The notes under the pieces: generated by a model
What the model was told of the DNA's origin: nothing
Databases searched by the model: none
The model's input: only the letters and a program-made list of their open reading frames with translations
Origin: Diphasiastrum complanatum
Lineage: Eukaryota; Streptophyta; Lycopodiopsida; Lycopodiales; Lycopodiaceae
Reading direction: 5' to 3'
Assembly (NCBI GenBank): GCA_029204225.1
Contig: CM055113.1
Span: 5,124,915 to 5,188,914, forward strand
DNA length: 64,000 nt
In this document: positions 35,183 through 48,876 of the stretch, one piece after another
Numbering within the stretch: the first letter of the stretch is position 1
Layout: each line of letters opens with the position of its first letter
Made by a program: the position numbers and the translations under genes

Positions 35183-36597
35183 GTTTAGGCTCTTTGCTCC
35201 GTTTAGAGTCTATGCTCTTCATGTAGAGCAATGGAGGCTAATGGCTTATACACTTTAGTGCCCTTCGTGTAGGGCAATATTCTATCAATCATGAGTTAAT
35301 CTCTACCATACTTAAAAATTCGAGAAAATGATGGAACTATATGAAGATGCTCTATGCAACATGTATAAGTCAATTTTTAATATTGCATATAGACCACTTG
35401 ACTTAAAAATTTATATTCGATATAAATCGGGACAAAATTGCGTAGCTAGTTGATACTATGGGAGTGCAACTTGTTTTTGATCTTTTCTAGTATATGCACA
35501 TCGACAATACATTCAAATACTTTGAGGTTTGATAATAAAGTTTTGGAGCCTCTCCAAACTTCATAATGTGTCTTGTTGGAGAGTCCTTAAGTCAAATACC
35601 TGTCCTAATATAAGTTGTACTATGTTCGTTTTGTCAATATTCAAGTCCTCCATTTCATTCTCAATATACGCATTTTCAAATACATGTTTTGCACATTGCT
35701 TAATTTGAACAATATGCCACCACTTGTTGTTTAGTTGATCATATTGAAAAAATACCTACACTTTTAATAATGTTAAGTTAATAAAATTGTTATCATCATG
35801 GAACTATTGTCCACAATAGATAGTTGCAATGAAAGAGTGTAAATATTTAATACATTGTTTATGATTGAGAAAAAATGAATGTAAACTCATGTAGTACACC
35901 TGTTCACAATGACAAGCGTAGGGACTAAACCAATGAGAAAAAAACATGATGATAGCTAGAAAAGGCAATAGTTTCTAAGAGTGGAGAGAATGTGTTACTC
36001 ACTCTTCCATAAAGGTAGACAACCTACCTCATCTTTGTAGAGAATTATTTGCTGAAAAGGAATAAGACATGGATCATAAACAGACAAATGCACCTATCTA
36101 ACTCTATTCTATCATCGTTTTGTAGATCTTTGAGCTTTTTGAGTCTTGTTTTGTCGTTTCTTCAAATATTTTCTTTTGGGTAGCCTTTTGGCTGTTTTGG
36201 CTTTCTTGCATTCAAAATGAAAACTACCTTTTTAATGGAGCCTTTTGTCCACCTTAATGGAACCATTTGATGCAAAAAGTGGAGATAGAGGAGACAAGCC
36301 TAGAACAAGAGGATAAATGCCTCAAACTCCGTGTTTTCGCCTTGTCCTTGTAGTAACAAATCTTATCCAAATGAAGCACTAAGAGAGTTGCTTGAGTACA
36401 AAGATGCATTAAGACATTACTTGCAAACAATTAGCACAAACATAAGCTTAGATTATTACAAATACCTAACCTTCCTATGCACTAGCGCTTCATCCTGTAG
36501 TTCTCAAAACAAAAGAAGGAAAGTAGCAACCTACTTCACATTTTCAGCAAACATATTTGTGGCTTTAGGCTGAACAGGATTGCAGAAAGGAACTCTA
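35183..36597. other. Stretch with nothing recognised
   Basis: AT-rich single-copy sequence. An 80-codon plus-strand frame (36331-36573) shows no domain. Confidence 0.4.
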
Positions 36598-36971
36598 TCA
36601 GGCAGTCAGCGATAATTCAATGAAATTCCATGCGACACTGTGAGCCTGGCTCGCTTTTGGAAGGCTGGAAGTTTTTGAAGCAAATCGGAAAGGTTTGTAG
36701 CTGATATTGCCTCGTTTGTGATGCCGTAAGTTCCAGCTGTTAGCCTGCGTTAGGGTGACCCAGATAAGATGGGATATGCCAAAATAACCTCTGTAATTGA
36801 TGGAAGCATCACCAAGAAAAGGCAAAAACCCCAGGCTAGGGTTTGTAATTGTGAAAAGCTGAATCTTTCATCATACAAATTATTTTTTGGATCTGTGAGT
36901 TGTTGTAGGAAGGTACTGGAGTAGGGTGAATCGGAGGCTGAGAGGCCGTACCCATTAAATGTAGTGCGCAC
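36598..36971 (-). other. Possible 5' exon region of a minus-strand gene, unrecognised
   Basis: Two overlapping minus-strand frames (36971-36750 and 36825-36598) lie just downstream, on that strand, of a CT-rich leader. The first includes RTTFNGYGLSASDSPYSSTF and a hydrophobic run (WGFCLFLVMLPSITEVILA). No family is recognised. If the promoter-like stretch at 36990-37500 is real, this would be its first exon, possibly upstream of the hydrolase exon at 34435-34581. Confidence 0.2.
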
Positions 36972-36989
36972 TATGGAGCTAAGATCTTC

Positions 36990-37510
36990 ATCTACTTGCT
37001 TGAAAAAATCAAAGAAAGGGAAGAGAGAGAGAGAGAATGTCAGCAGCGATGGAGGTTTTGCAAATATTTATTGGTCCACGTTTGCCCTAGAACGTCGTTG
37101 ATGGCAGTTCAAGTGCGATTGAAGGGCAAACACGGGCATTCTGGAGAGATAACGTGTGCTTTTGGAAATTTCTAGAGAGAGCGGGCTAGCGATGGATCCA
37201 GAGAGAGAGAGAGAGAGAGCGCTAATGGTTCGGTGCCTGGAATCTTCATAGCATAAGTTGTGCTAGCTGGGCTGCAGCTGCTGCGATTGTTGCATAGAGC
37301 AGTAGAATCCTGTGCTAGCTGCGCTGCACATGCTGCGATTGTTGCATAGAGCGGCTATGTCGAAGAGAGAGGGTGATGCTGGGAGGACACAGAGCCGTGA
37401 GAGCGGAGGGAGAGAGAGAAATAGAATTAGGTCTTTAGGGTTAGGATTTTTTAGGGTTCAGGTATGAAAAATAACAATAATGTAAGTTGAGAGAGAGAGA
37501 GAGAGAGCGC
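36990..37510 (-). promoter_or_regulatory. GA/CT-rich promoter-like stretch with telo-box motifs
   Basis: Five (GA)n runs (about 37022-37036, 37173-37179, 37200-37219, 37409-37419, 37488-37507), a gcgcgcgcgc run at 37507-37517, and two AAACCCTA-type motifs on the minus strand (37434-37445 and 37450-37459). CT-rich leaders and telo-boxes are common at plant gene starts. The stretch is single-copy and higher in GC than its surroundings. Confidence 0.35.
37260..37353. repeat. 52-bp tandem duplication
   Basis: gtgctagctg..ctgca..tgctgcgattgttgcatagagc occurs at 37260 and again at 37312 with a few substitutions. Confidence 0.9.
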
Positions 37511-37519
37511 GCGCGCGAT

Positions 37520-38108
37520 GGTCGTGCGTGCCCAACCTGAAGGCCTCTGTAGTGGATTCTGACTTGTGTGTGTTTTGTCCGATTCAATGTGTTTTGTCCG
37601 ATTCGGGTCCATCTGAATTGATGGTCGCTGGAGAATCAACGACAACTTTTGGATCAGAACTAACTACTAGATGAGATCTGAAAGGACCCAAAGGGGTGGT
37701 GAAGCGTTAAAGTGCAATTCTGTTCATTAAAAATTCCCTGAAGTGCAGATTTGTTTGAAGGGTGAAGTTTGGTGAGTGTGAAAAAACAATTCAAAAGTAT
37801 ATAAAGTTCTTATTTTCAAGCCCTTAAGTTGATTTTGACCAAAAGAAGGGTTATGAACTTCAAACGAAGGGCACCTTCACTTACAAGTATGGTACGAGTG
37901 TTTTCTGCGAAAAAACCTTTTAGTGGACGCCAAAATTTATTTGGCCCTTTATGAGAGCAAGTAGTTGGCAGTTCGTGGCGAGAAGCATTTTTTGTTTCTA
38001 AGTCATCTTGGCTTTCAATTTACCACCAAACAAGGGGGGGTGGGCACTGCTAAGAAAAAAATAGCAAGTCATTATTTTGGACTTTTGACATCGCCATTGT
38101 GCACGGAG
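37520..38108. other. Spacer to block B, nothing recognised
   Basis: No gene seen. The left edge of the part of block B shared with this window is at 38109, but since block A starts at the window edge the true duplication boundary may lie further left in this stretch's counterpart. Confidence 0.4.
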
Positions 38109-38116
38109 CACTCTTT

Positions 38117-38344
38117 TTAGCCTTTAGGTGTACTTAAAAGTCGATGTCCTTGATCCCTTTGAACATCCTGTAAATCAGATATATATGTAAATATTTCACT
38201 AGCATCTAGAAAGAATCTAGAACCGTCTTTGATTACCATAACATCATCACCTATGACTTGCAAACCAATTTGCACCATGTTATGATTTTCCTCTAATGAC
38301 TTCATCTCTTTGACTTTGACACAATGTGAAAAATTGTATTTCAA
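38117..38344 (-). CDS. Unrecognised 75-codon ORF, block B copy
   Basis: Copy of 9-236 with three residue changes. No domain recognised. Confidence 0.2.
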   Translation of the reverse strand: MKYNFSHCVKVKEMKSLEENHNMVQIGLQVIGDDVMVIKDGSRFFLDASEIFTYISDLQDVQRDQGHRLLSTPKG

Positions 38345-39533
38345 ATCATAAAGTTTTAGTTACTGCCCTTTGACTGGACTTGTGTATCCACCGATTACCT
38401 ATACTTTGACCGTGTGTATCTTTGTCCTTTGACCTTGTGTAGCCTTGGTAGATATCTTGTCCTTTGGATGTGGTCAACTTTTAATCCACCTATCCTTTTA
38501 GGGTTTTGATGCCCTAATTCCGTTTGTCAAGCGTTTTCCAACTATGATGGTTCTTCAAAATCTGAGTTTTTCTAGTCTTTGCCAACTTCTCTTTCTTCAA
38601 TTTTTTCAGATTTTGACTCTCAATCCAATGGCTGGTTCTACTCGTCATGGGTAGTCATTTCCTTACTGAATAACAAAACTCACAAAGAATGGTCAGCAAA
38701 AACTTGCAATGTATAACCAGCAAAACTCACTGATGGACAACAATCTCCTTATGGCGTGTTGGAAGCAAACTTGTCAATGAAATCCTCTTAGCCAAAGATC
38801 ACGTAGTCATGTAGGTAGATATTCCCGAATAGTGGCCAGGTGTACGAACTGCTGCCTCAGGTGAGCAAGCAGATTCCTTGGCTAGCAATGTCCCTCCCGA
38901 ACAATGTTTGTCCTCCAACGATTTAGTGGAAATAAGTGATTCTAGTCAGTAGACCATACACGTGTAGCTTCAATGACTTTGCTGTCCTTGCAGCAATCTG
39001 CGATTTTCAATAACTAGTGAGCAGCGACTCAATCAACTGCTGCAGGTGCATCGATCTGATCCAGTGGGGTTGCTAGGATCAGTTTAAAGAATGCAACAAG
39101 CTGTGATCTGCCTTATGTAGCAAATTTGTTACAACCTGTTGACTTCCAAACCTTGCATGCAAGCAATCTTCTTTCAATCAGCACCAGCTGTGTACTGCCA
39201 GTGATCTTCCTTGTAACATGCAACATCGAGGTCGGCTCGGGCTTCTTGATGCTATCTTGATCTTCCTTAGATCATCACGATCTTCCTGCATGAAAGCAAA
39301 CAACAAAACAGTAGTGATTTTCCGGCGTGTGTTAGCACAAACCTTGCTGTTTAACAGCAGTGATGATCTCCTAGAGAATATTCTCCAGCAGTAAACTAAA
39401 TCAGCAGCTGTCCTTGCAGTCACTATTCTGTAGCGATCTTCAACAGTACTGAAGTTTCTTAACTTCAGCAATCTGATTACAATTCTCTCTATCTCTCTCT
39501 CTCTCTCTCTCATAGACTCCTCAATCAAACTGT
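38345..39533. other. Stretch with no recognised gene, block B
   Basis: Copy of 237-1447. The CT run near 39485-39511 is shorter than in A, which leaves a 116-codon minus-strand frame (39178-39528) open, but it carries no recognisable motif. Confidence 0.5.
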
Positions 39534-39553
39534 GCTCTGATTAATAAATACCA

Positions 39554-39935
39554 TGTTAGAATTGTCCCAAGAGTAAAATAATCTTATTAGCACTCACAAA
39601 ATATGAAAAATAAGACAGAAAAATAATACAGATCTCGTAGTCAGTCACAACCATAGGAAGTCTTACCCAACAATCTGTGATTGTAGTAAATCTTTTATTG
39701 TTCCATACTAGAGAGGGGCGCAGGTACCCATTATATAGACTTTTTGCTGAAGCCTGGAGAGAATCATGTCAATCTGCTACAGCACAAAATAAAAATAGTG
39801 CACATGTTCATGCACATATACCATTGACTAGAGTCAAACTCTAACTTAGACTATCACTACTGAGAATAAGCCCCTAATCATAGCACGTAGACTTGGCCTT
39901 GATTATCCCATTTAAAATACCATTTGGGGGTAACA
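39554..39935 (-). mobile_element. Copia-type LTR, block B, with split PBS at 39534-39553
   Basis: Copy of 1468-1849, including the 8-nt insertion in the Met-type PBS. Confidence 0.7.
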
Positions 39936-40015
39936 ATCAAACATTACTTGTCACAGTTGGTCTGTTACATCCGTTGAAATTTCCGATAATAAATGGGAAA
40001 GAATTTCAATAAATT

Positions 40016-40412
40016 TGGGAAGAGTGATGATGCCATTTGGGTTGTGGTTGACAGGCTCATTGAGATGGCATAATTTATTCCAGCAAAGACTACTGTCAAG
40101 GTTTCAAAGCTTGCCCAACTTTTCACTGAGAAGTTGTTCAGGCGGTTTTGTTTACCAAATGATATGGTTGGTCATCGTGATTTTAAGTTCGCAGACAAGT
40201 TTCAACAATCGGTCTTTGAAAGACTGGAAAATACTATTTATATAGCATTGTATGGTCACCTAGAATCCAATGGGCAGACCGAACTTACCAACCAGTAGAT
40301 GGAGGATATGCTTAGAGCATATGTCTCTAGGTGATAGGAAAATGTACTTCAATGATTGAGTTTGCATATCATAGTTGGAAGCACTCTGCAATTGGATTTA
40401 GTCCTATGATGT
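40016..40412 (+). pseudogene. Ty3 integrase core relic, block B
   Basis: Copy of 1930-2325. An extra C (gcccaac) keeps SKLA..FFTEKLFRRFCLPND closer to frame than in A, but other stops (after LTNQ and in the AYVSR segment) remain. Confidence 0.75.
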
Positions 40413-40715
40413 AAGTATTTTGAATTTGTATTTTAAATTCTTCTCAGTAGGACATATAGCAATTGTCAATAGACTGACTATTTTTTGAATTTCTTTTTGT
40501 AGCTATTTCTTTTTCATTTATTCTTTTTTAAATATTTAAATGGCTTGATTATGTAGAGGTTGACACGTGGGTTTTCTTTTGATGTGGCATGATGTTTGCC
40601 ATTTTCAGGGTCTTCACTGTCATTGCATGCAAAGGTTGTTGTGGGTGAAACGCACATGATCGGCTGTTTTTGGAGGATTATGATCTCTGGAAAGACGTAT
40701 ACAATAGTAATAGAC

Positions 40716-41266
40716 TCAGATATCTGTCTGTCCTTTTTGGTATGAGTCAAGTTCTAAACGCTCCAACTTTAGTCTCAAATCTATGATCAATCCGTTAAAG
40801 ATCTCACCTCATCTAGAGCAGCTTCCTCATCTCTCACTTGTTGTTTAATTGAGCTATGCTCCCTCATCGCCCCCAGATACTCCGTCTGAGCCGTTTCGGC
40901 TTGTTTTCGTGAGATTTGGAGTTGCAGTTGGAGCGATTTTGTTGCAAGTAGGAATGCAGGCGAATGATGACAAATCCTAGTAATAAGCTGAAACCTGCAG
41001 ACACAAACGAATCAAATAAAATATCATCGCAGGAGGACATACGTGAGGGCTGAGAGAATGGATTAGAGTACGCACCCATCAAGCATGTTTCCTGAATCTG
41101 GGTCCAAAGATGAACTGATCCATGTGATGTTCGATCGTACCTTTGCAGATAATGCGAAATATCATAGAAGCCAGAATGACCAATAGAGTGGCAAAGATCA
41201 TAAGTCCAATAGCAGTTCCTTGACGTGGGGGGGGGGGTCCCCATCTTGACCACTCAATGCTTCCAA
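40716..41266 (-). pseudogene. BAP31-like two-exon fragment, block B
   Basis: Copy of 2629-3178 with the same 81-bp intron and 4-nt deletion. A frame from 41294 shows the membrane segment with its upstream region (NIGSIEWSRWGPPPPRQGTA). The G run before it is one base longer than in A. Confidence 0.5.
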
Positions 41267-41413
41267 TGTTTGTGAATAAATTTATGTGATCCATTGTATT
41301 TGAGTTTTAAAGTCTAATTTGATTTATTTTAAATTGATTTAAGACTTGTTTTATGTGATTGATAAATCAATAAGTCTATTGGCCTTTAAGATTTTAAAAC
41401 ACCCTCCCTTGAG

Positions 41414-41535
<122 letters not shown>

Positions 41536-41926
41536 CCCCCCTAGTGGATGATGGGATTCGCTCCACCTGTACCTGTAGTCGTAAACGAATGTAGCATACA
41601 GCTCTCCGTTGTTCTACATTCTCAAAGTTTGCCTGTTCCCCTGATGTGGCAAAAAGTCGATTATGCTCCTAGTTATACTGCGTTCTCCAAGTGTGCTTCT
41701 TCCCCTAATGTGGCAATAGAAAAGAGTGATTATATAGCATAGATTGACCTCTATCTTCAAACGAATTCACATCCCAGGATGGCTGTCAATGAAACTAACT
41801 CCTACCACAATAACCACAAATGCTTCACCACTATCTTTTGTGTCAGCAGCTTTTGGTTCTTCTTCTCTATTGTCAACGACTCTTTCTCTCTCTTTTCTGG
41901 TGCATGACAAGAGTACCTTCAGCTCG

Positions 41927-42103
<177 letters not shown>

Positions 42104-43148
42104 GCTGGTGGATGATGGGATTCTTGAGAGCCGAGCGACCTTCACAGAAAGAGAGAGAGAGAGAGATTTTGATTGGTTTTTGATTTAGAAGGTATCATGA
42201 ACATCAACAGTTTCAATATATATCCAATCACAACCTTTGATCTTAATGCATATCTATGTTTTACAATGTGCCACGTGGTTATCTTCTTTGAGCTGATAGC
42301 TCAAATTTAAGCATAGGACAAAATTGTAAAAATTTTGCTTTTGTTTTGGCATTGCTTCTAGACACAATAAAGTTTTTGTTATGCTTGTGTTCAAAATAAT
42401 TAATTGGAATTTTTTTTTATTTACTTATTTTCATATTTATACTGATTTCTGAAGTTGCCATGTATTTAACAAATACCTAATTAAAACGCAAACGTAGTTT
42501 TAATGAATTAATAAGGTAGATGCGTTTCAGGTTTAATCTATATGTGGTGGCTCTGTCCGTGATAGGCACGTGGATTCTCTCTTGCATTCCTGCATGCATT
42601 CCTGTAGTGATGTGCGCATGGATTCTCTAGTGCATTCCTACATGCAGATGCATTCCTATGGTGGCTTTTGGCCTTGCCTTGCTTTGCAAGGAGGACTTAG
42701 CATTCATGTTAAAGATTGAACTACTTGTGTTGTGATTTCCATTTTAAAGACATAAGTAAATATTTTCAATTTGTATTTTAAATTTTTCTCAATAGGACAT
42801 GTGGCAATTATAAATAGATTGACTTTTTCTTAGATTTTTTTTGTAGCTATTGCAGTTTCTTATTTTCTTTTTTAAATATTTAAATATATTTTGGTTGACG
42901 GTGCTTGATTATGTAGAGGTTGACACGTGGGTTTTCTTTTGATGTGTCATGATGTGGCCTTCCAGTCCGAGTTCACGTTTTTTGCCATTTCAGGATATTC
43001 TCTGTTTCGCCATCACATTTCTCGTTTCTTGCCATTTTCAGGGTCTTCACTGTCGTTGCATGCAAAGGTTGTTGTGGGTGAGACACACACGATCGGCTAT
43101 TTTTGGAGGATTATGATCTCTAGGAGGACGAATACAATAGCAATAGAC

Positions 43149-43525
43149 TCAGATATTTGTCTGTCCTTTTTGGTATGAGTCAAGTTCTAAATGCTCCAAC
43201 TTTAGTCTCAAATCCATGATCAATCTGTTAAAGATCTCACCTCAGCTAGAGCAGCTTCCTCATTTATAACTTTTTGTTTAACTGAGCTATGCTCGCTCAT
43301 CACCCGCAGATACTCTGTCTAATCCATTTCGGCTTGCTTTCGTGAATCTGGAGTTGCAGTTGGAGCGATTTTGTTTCAAGTAGGAATGCAGGCGAGTGAT
43401 GAAAACTCCTAGTAATAAGCTGAAACCTGCAGCACAAACGAATCAGATAAAATATCATCGCAGGAGGACATACACGAGGGCTGAGAGAATGGATTAGAGT
43501 ACGCACCCATCAAGCATGTTTCCTT
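43149..43525 (-). pseudogene. BAP31-like last-exon fragment, block B
   Basis: Copy of 12803-13179, essentially identical. Confidence 0.45.
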
Positions 43526-43663
43526 CAAGGCAAGTAGTTACTTATGGGACATTGAGAATTCTCAAGGCCTTCATTGGGTGCTCAAGCCCACGGCACTTTC
43601 TTGTGCATGGCTTGCGAACTAAACATTCTGCAACACCCACCTCCCCACTGCCAACACTCACCA

Positions 43664-44932
43664 TCCCCACGATCAACAAAGGTGAGCAAAGTCCGACAAT
43701 AACCATCTGCCATCTCCACTGTCCACAACTTCACATAAATAAGACTGTGATCTCCATATCCATACCATCTACCATAGCCTTTTCAACTCTCACTAGAATT
43801 ACTAGAATTTATTAGAATGGATGTGATGGCCATGGCCATGGCCAGGAGTAGCAGCAGCATAGAATCCTAGTAGGTAATTTTAGGTGTATGGAATCTTGCA
43901 ACATGCTCTAATATAGCTCTACTCAATAGTAGTAGGTAATTTTACGTGTATGGAATCTTGAAACATGACACGCATGTACACACCTTTCCTATCAAACTTG
44001 TGGTGTACATCAAAGAAAGTGCTCCTTCATCCATAGGAATAATGGATGGATAATAGACTTTTTTGCAGTTATAGATCCATAGCTCACTAATAAAATATCT
44101 CTAGAATATTTGATAACTCAAAAAGCTTGTAAAATACCACAAATTTTCATTGTTTAATTTAGTTAACATCATCAACATAATATCAATTTAAAGGATAAAC
44201 AATGGATTGTTTGATAAAGGTTGTCATCATGTGAATCATCATAAAATATGAACACTAATTAATTGTAAACCTCTCAAAAATCCCCCCTAACCCAATATGT
44301 GGAGTCAAACTACAATAATCTTTTGGGATCAATATTCTAAGTTTCTACCAAATGATTGTTATGGAGCATATATTCTACCAAATCTCTACAAAAAAAACCC
44401 AAATGTTAGTGATAGCCTTTAAATGGTCGGTATAGGCAAGAGCAATATGTATGAAGGGATTGATATTTTGATCTCATAACGAAATACACAAATATCACCT
44501 TGATAACACCAACTCATTATATAACAATGAGGAGAGCAAAAAACCGACAACAGAAACAGAGGCGAGATTTACGACTTTCACATGTGTTAGTTTGAGGTAA
44601 CACCCCAAGTTAATAGGAATTAATATCCTCTAAAATAAATAGAAACATTTTTACAACATTGAGCATAAATTGTCTACAACCGTGTAGGTAGCACAAACTT
44701 CATGAATTAAGAGATGACCAGTTTCAAATGACATACTCTAGTAACATCATGAGGAAGACCGAGATAAGGGAACTCTCCATAAATTGCAAATTATAAAGTA
44801 AAACACAAGGAAGATATTTTGAGCTATGCGCAAATGTTGATGCATTGAGCATAAACAAAAAAATTCAAAAACTTGAATCGCTCATGTGCCAACATAATAC
44901 ACACCTATCCTTCCAATAAGTTGTAAAAGATG
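43664..44932. other. Non-coding stretch, block B
   Basis: Copy of 13318-14586, including the 17-codon frame at 43817 and the 62-bp period repeat. Only about three differences were seen over the whole stretch. Confidence 0.4.
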
Positions 44933-45292
44933 GCATAGGAGAGACATGAACAGTAGACCAAACTCAGAAGCTACACAGAGCTTCAACTCTGCAACAGAAA
45001 ATCAAAAAATAAGCTTACCCAGACACACTCAATAGACACACACGCAAGGCTTCACACTCAAAAGCAAGATCTGAAAATAAGACTGAACACAAGCAAAATA
45101 TGCATTACTTTGATAAAAAAACGTTCTACAGGTCTGTCCTATATATCTTCTTACCATCTACCTTAGAGTACTTCAACAAAAAGCTAACAATTAGCTGGAA
45201 GCAAAGGCTGACTTATTTGGGCTGCCTTCTAAATTGTAGGAGGTCAACTACTATTCAGCCTTCTATCATGCAGTTTGCTTGACCTTTCAACA
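44933..45292 (-). mobile_element. Copia 3' LTR, block B
   Basis: Copy of 14587-14946, with polypurine tract at 45293-45308. Outer end approximate. Confidence 0.6.
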
Positions 45293-45830
45293 CTCTCCCT
45301 TCAACCTTAACTGCCTGAATTCCCATTGATGATCTGTGCTCTTTGAATTTACCATGTGCTAAGGTTTTTGTCATAACATCGGCTACTATTGATGACGTTG
45401 GCAAATATTCGAACCGAATGAAGCTGCTTTCAATCTGTTCTCTCACATAGTGATAATGAACAGGTATATGGACTGTCCTTGAGCAAAAGTTTGGGTATTG
45501 TGCCATTCTCATTGCACATTGGTTGTCAATCCAAACTGAAACAAGCTTGTGGCTGATTCCAATTTCTTCAAGCAGTCTTATAAATCTTACCAATGTTCTT
45601 GCTCCTTGGGACAAAGCTAGATATTTTGCTTCTGCAGAAGATGTTGGGAAAGAGGGATGTGTGATAAACAAAAATAGCTCGAACTCAAACAGAAAGTGCT
45701 CGTGCGCAGCGGAATGAGTTATCTCACCCTTTCCTTGAGCATGACTACGCCTATCAGACTCGAATAGAACATTAGTGATAGAAATCACGTTTGATCTGAT
45801 TACATAGCCAAACATTGAGCATGAAGACAT
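45255..45830 (-). pseudogene. LTR-RNase H fused frame, block B
   Basis: Identical 191-residue translation to 14909-15484, with the same junction at the LTR terminal CA (45642). Confidence 0.8.
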
Positions 45831-46492
45831 CAGAATGATAATTTGTCGTGAACAGCTAGACTAATTGTCAATCGTGAATTAGTCACAAAAGACAAGACTA
45901 AATATTAGTCGCGAATAGCTAAACTAATAATAATTTGCAAAGATCAGACAACTAGATTACGTAATAAGAGAGTCAGACAGAATGTAGAAAAGCATAGCAA
46001 TATTGACACAAATCTGAATGCAGAGCAGATAGAGCTATAATTAGATTAAGTATAGCGAAATATATAGGTCAATAATGTAGGTGAGCACAAGACAATAGTG
46101 GACGAAATTACGTGCTTCGCAAAGCTAATCCAATTTGAAAAAGAAATAAACCTATTACTGACAATACAAAGAATCGATGCACGAAAGCATCTACTTCGTC
46201 TATCTTTGATAAGCTTCTGATGCTTGCTATATTTTTCACACACACTTTTGAATACACGGATGTTATCCAATATATATACATAATTTTTACAGTTGTGCAG
46301 ATGAAGAAAGTACAAAGTGGATGTGATATCTGTGGGAGATCGTGGGTGGCTATTGTCGTTGTCAAATCTGATTGCACAGTTGCATGGGATGAGTGTGAGA
46401 AGGCCGCGACGTCAGCCTTCGTTGAAATGGACGTTGGTAAAGATACAAAAAATGCGACACTCTGACAAGTTGTTAGCAACTGTGCTAACACA
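45642..46492 (-). mobile_element. Copia LTR, reverse orientation, block B
   Basis: Copy of 15296-16146. It faces the plus-strand LTR of the same family at 49345-50290. Confidence 0.75.
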
Positions 46493-46635
46493 GAGAAAAT
46501 ACAATAATAATAATAAAACTTCGTGGCATGTGTTTTGTAAAATCACGTATGAGTATCTGTCAATAAACTTCAAGCCATGGCATGTGTTTTGTAAGTCCAT
46601 GAGTAGAAGCTTAAATAATAATAAAATAGCTTAAA

Positions 46636-47292
46636 CTTAGATTTAGAACTTAGACTTGGGAAACTTAAGACTAGAAATATTTTATCTTAAGTTTTTCTAA
46701 GTTAAGAAATTTGAAGTTCTAAATCCTAAGTTAGAAGTTCTTGAAAAGCTAGAAACAGATTAGTCCCATAAGTTAGTAGACAGTTACGGAAGACCCTCCT
46801 TGCCATAAAAGGACAGGTATTTGCATTGTAACCAACACTTTTGTGCTTAAGCTATCTTGCTATCTATTTTGGAGAATTATCATTCTATGTCATTTGTGTT
46901 CCCTTTGGCAAGGTGCATAGCTTGAGGGAAGGTGCTCGGGCCTCCTCTTGCCACCTTTTCATCGGTTTATTGTGGCATGTTCTTTATTGCTTATTTGCTT
47001 AATATTAACTGCCATATTATTTTATTACCCTTTGGGTGTTAAGTAGAATTTAGATTAAACACCTTGCTAGTTGGGTAAGCCTTAGCAAGGGTTTGTATTT
47101 TATCACCTTAGATAGTTTCATTTCCGTTTTGAGCACTAGTTGGGTAAGCCTTAGTGCTTCTGTCATTACTTCTTAGTTTCGCATTTTTGTTTGAACCTTG
47201 GTAGAAACTTAAAAAGTGGACGAATCTCTACATCCCTATACTATACCTGTAAGTAAAACTAGCCACCGCACACACTAGAAATACTTCCAACA
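46636..47292 (+). mobile_element. Ty3-type 5' LTR, block B (left end approximate)
   Basis: Copy of 16290-16946. The following PBS (47294-47307) has one substitution (gttgccAct). From here on, differences from block A become clearly more frequent. Confidence 0.6.
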
Positions 47293-47770
47293 TTGGCGCC
47301 GTTGCCACTTTTTAAGTATTTTTCTACCTAGCTTCTTCTCCTTTTTCTTTTGTTTTTTGCTTCCGTGTTGTATGTTTGCTTGTGTGCTTATCTCTATCTA
47401 CCAACAAACAGCACGCGTCGTCTCTCCAAGTCCTACACGAGCTGCGCAGCAACTTCTCAAACCGAGGGGAAGAAACAAAAGAGTCAACTTGGGCATTTTC
47501 TTCAAAAGAAGTGACCCAAGTGACATTTTTCACAACCAAAAAGGTATATCAAAATTTGCCAGTCTGTCTGCAACCCTAACGGACCCTGATCTTTCATTTT
47601 ATCACCTCCACGAATTCTGACCACAGTCAAATTTTGAGAAAACAGCCTGATATACTATCAAAATCCCTTGTTTCTCATCAAAATCTTTGTCCTAAAATAC
47701 GCTGACTTCATTGAGGCTAGATCTCATTAAGATTCAGTAGCTCCGCGAATTCTATCTCACAGATTTTGCC

Positions 47771-48876
47771 CATTTACTGTCAGACCACCCTCAAGGACGC
47801 TCTCATCAAGCATTTCAAACCATCCAAACTGACTCAGAGCCCGTTCATTCAAATTACTCATATTAAGATGCGTCACGAAGAGTCTGTTCGAAACTACATT
47901 GAGGGTTTTAAACGTTTCAAAGTAGAATGTGTTTGATGAAAATATCACTGAACAAATGGCCATAAAACTATTTTTAGTTGGATTGCCAAAAAACATCCGC
48001 CGTGAACTAAAACCAGTTGACCTTTATGATCAACTTAAAGATGTGATGACTGATGCTATCTGTGAAGAAGAGGAAGGCTCCGACGATGACTTTGACCATC
48101 GTGAAAAGAAATCTATGAATTCGGACCGTCTTGATCACCCGAAATCTGATAATATTGCTCAGTCTTCTGAACTTCTACATCAAATGGAAACCTGGCCAAA
48201 AGCTCAACAATCTCATATGGATGAACTAATTGCCGATTTCCAAACCGCCATGAAACAGATTGCTGAGAAATCCTTTCCAACAAGGAAAAATGTTTGGTGT
48301 CCAATCTGCTCATAGCATCACACTGCTAATGAATGCCCTCAACTACGAAATCATTTCCCAGCAGCCACCAGACCAGCCATCTATCGAGCTTACCGCCCAT
48401 ACCCGCCACAACACCTCTACCATCACCAGGGGTTTACCAACCACGACCACCTGCACCAAATCAATATACATCCCCACGTCAATAGTTTGTTGTTAACCAA
48501 CCTGCCCCACAAAACGCTGTCCATTATCTTGATCCGAATACCATCGATCCGGCCACCTACTATGTGGAAGATAATACTCAACCGCAATACTCTACTGAAA
48601 CGATTGTTTATTATACCTATGATTCTAATGCTCAACCGGTGGATCCCAATGCCCAAGCTTACAACCCAAACCAAGCTGTCTTTACCGCACATCAACTACC
48701 CACAATACGAGGATGCTTTATCTGTGCATGTAAACTTCCTAGTATTCGCTACCCAGATAAACTCCGCATTCCTCCAGCTTGTGAAAACTGTGGTATTGAG
48801 CATCCAAGGAGATTTTTTCTCAAATTCTTGGAATCACCAGCCAGTTCACCAATTCAACCCGTGGCTTCTCTATAGG
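47771..48876 (+). pseudogene. Ty3-type Gag relic, block B
   Basis: Copy of 17425-18530 with about 2% differences. The same frameshift near 47929 and the stop inside the first knuckle are present. The second knuckle here has lost its His (CFICACKLPS), so decay continued after the duplication. Confidence 0.7.

Noticed and set aside
37434-37460. Interstitial telomere
   Set aside because: Only two TTTAGGG units, not an array; better explained as telo-box promoter motifs.
40015-40245. 76-codon plus-strand frame with ATG at 40015
   Set aside because: It runs out of frame with the Ty3 integrase motifs that occupy the same bases.
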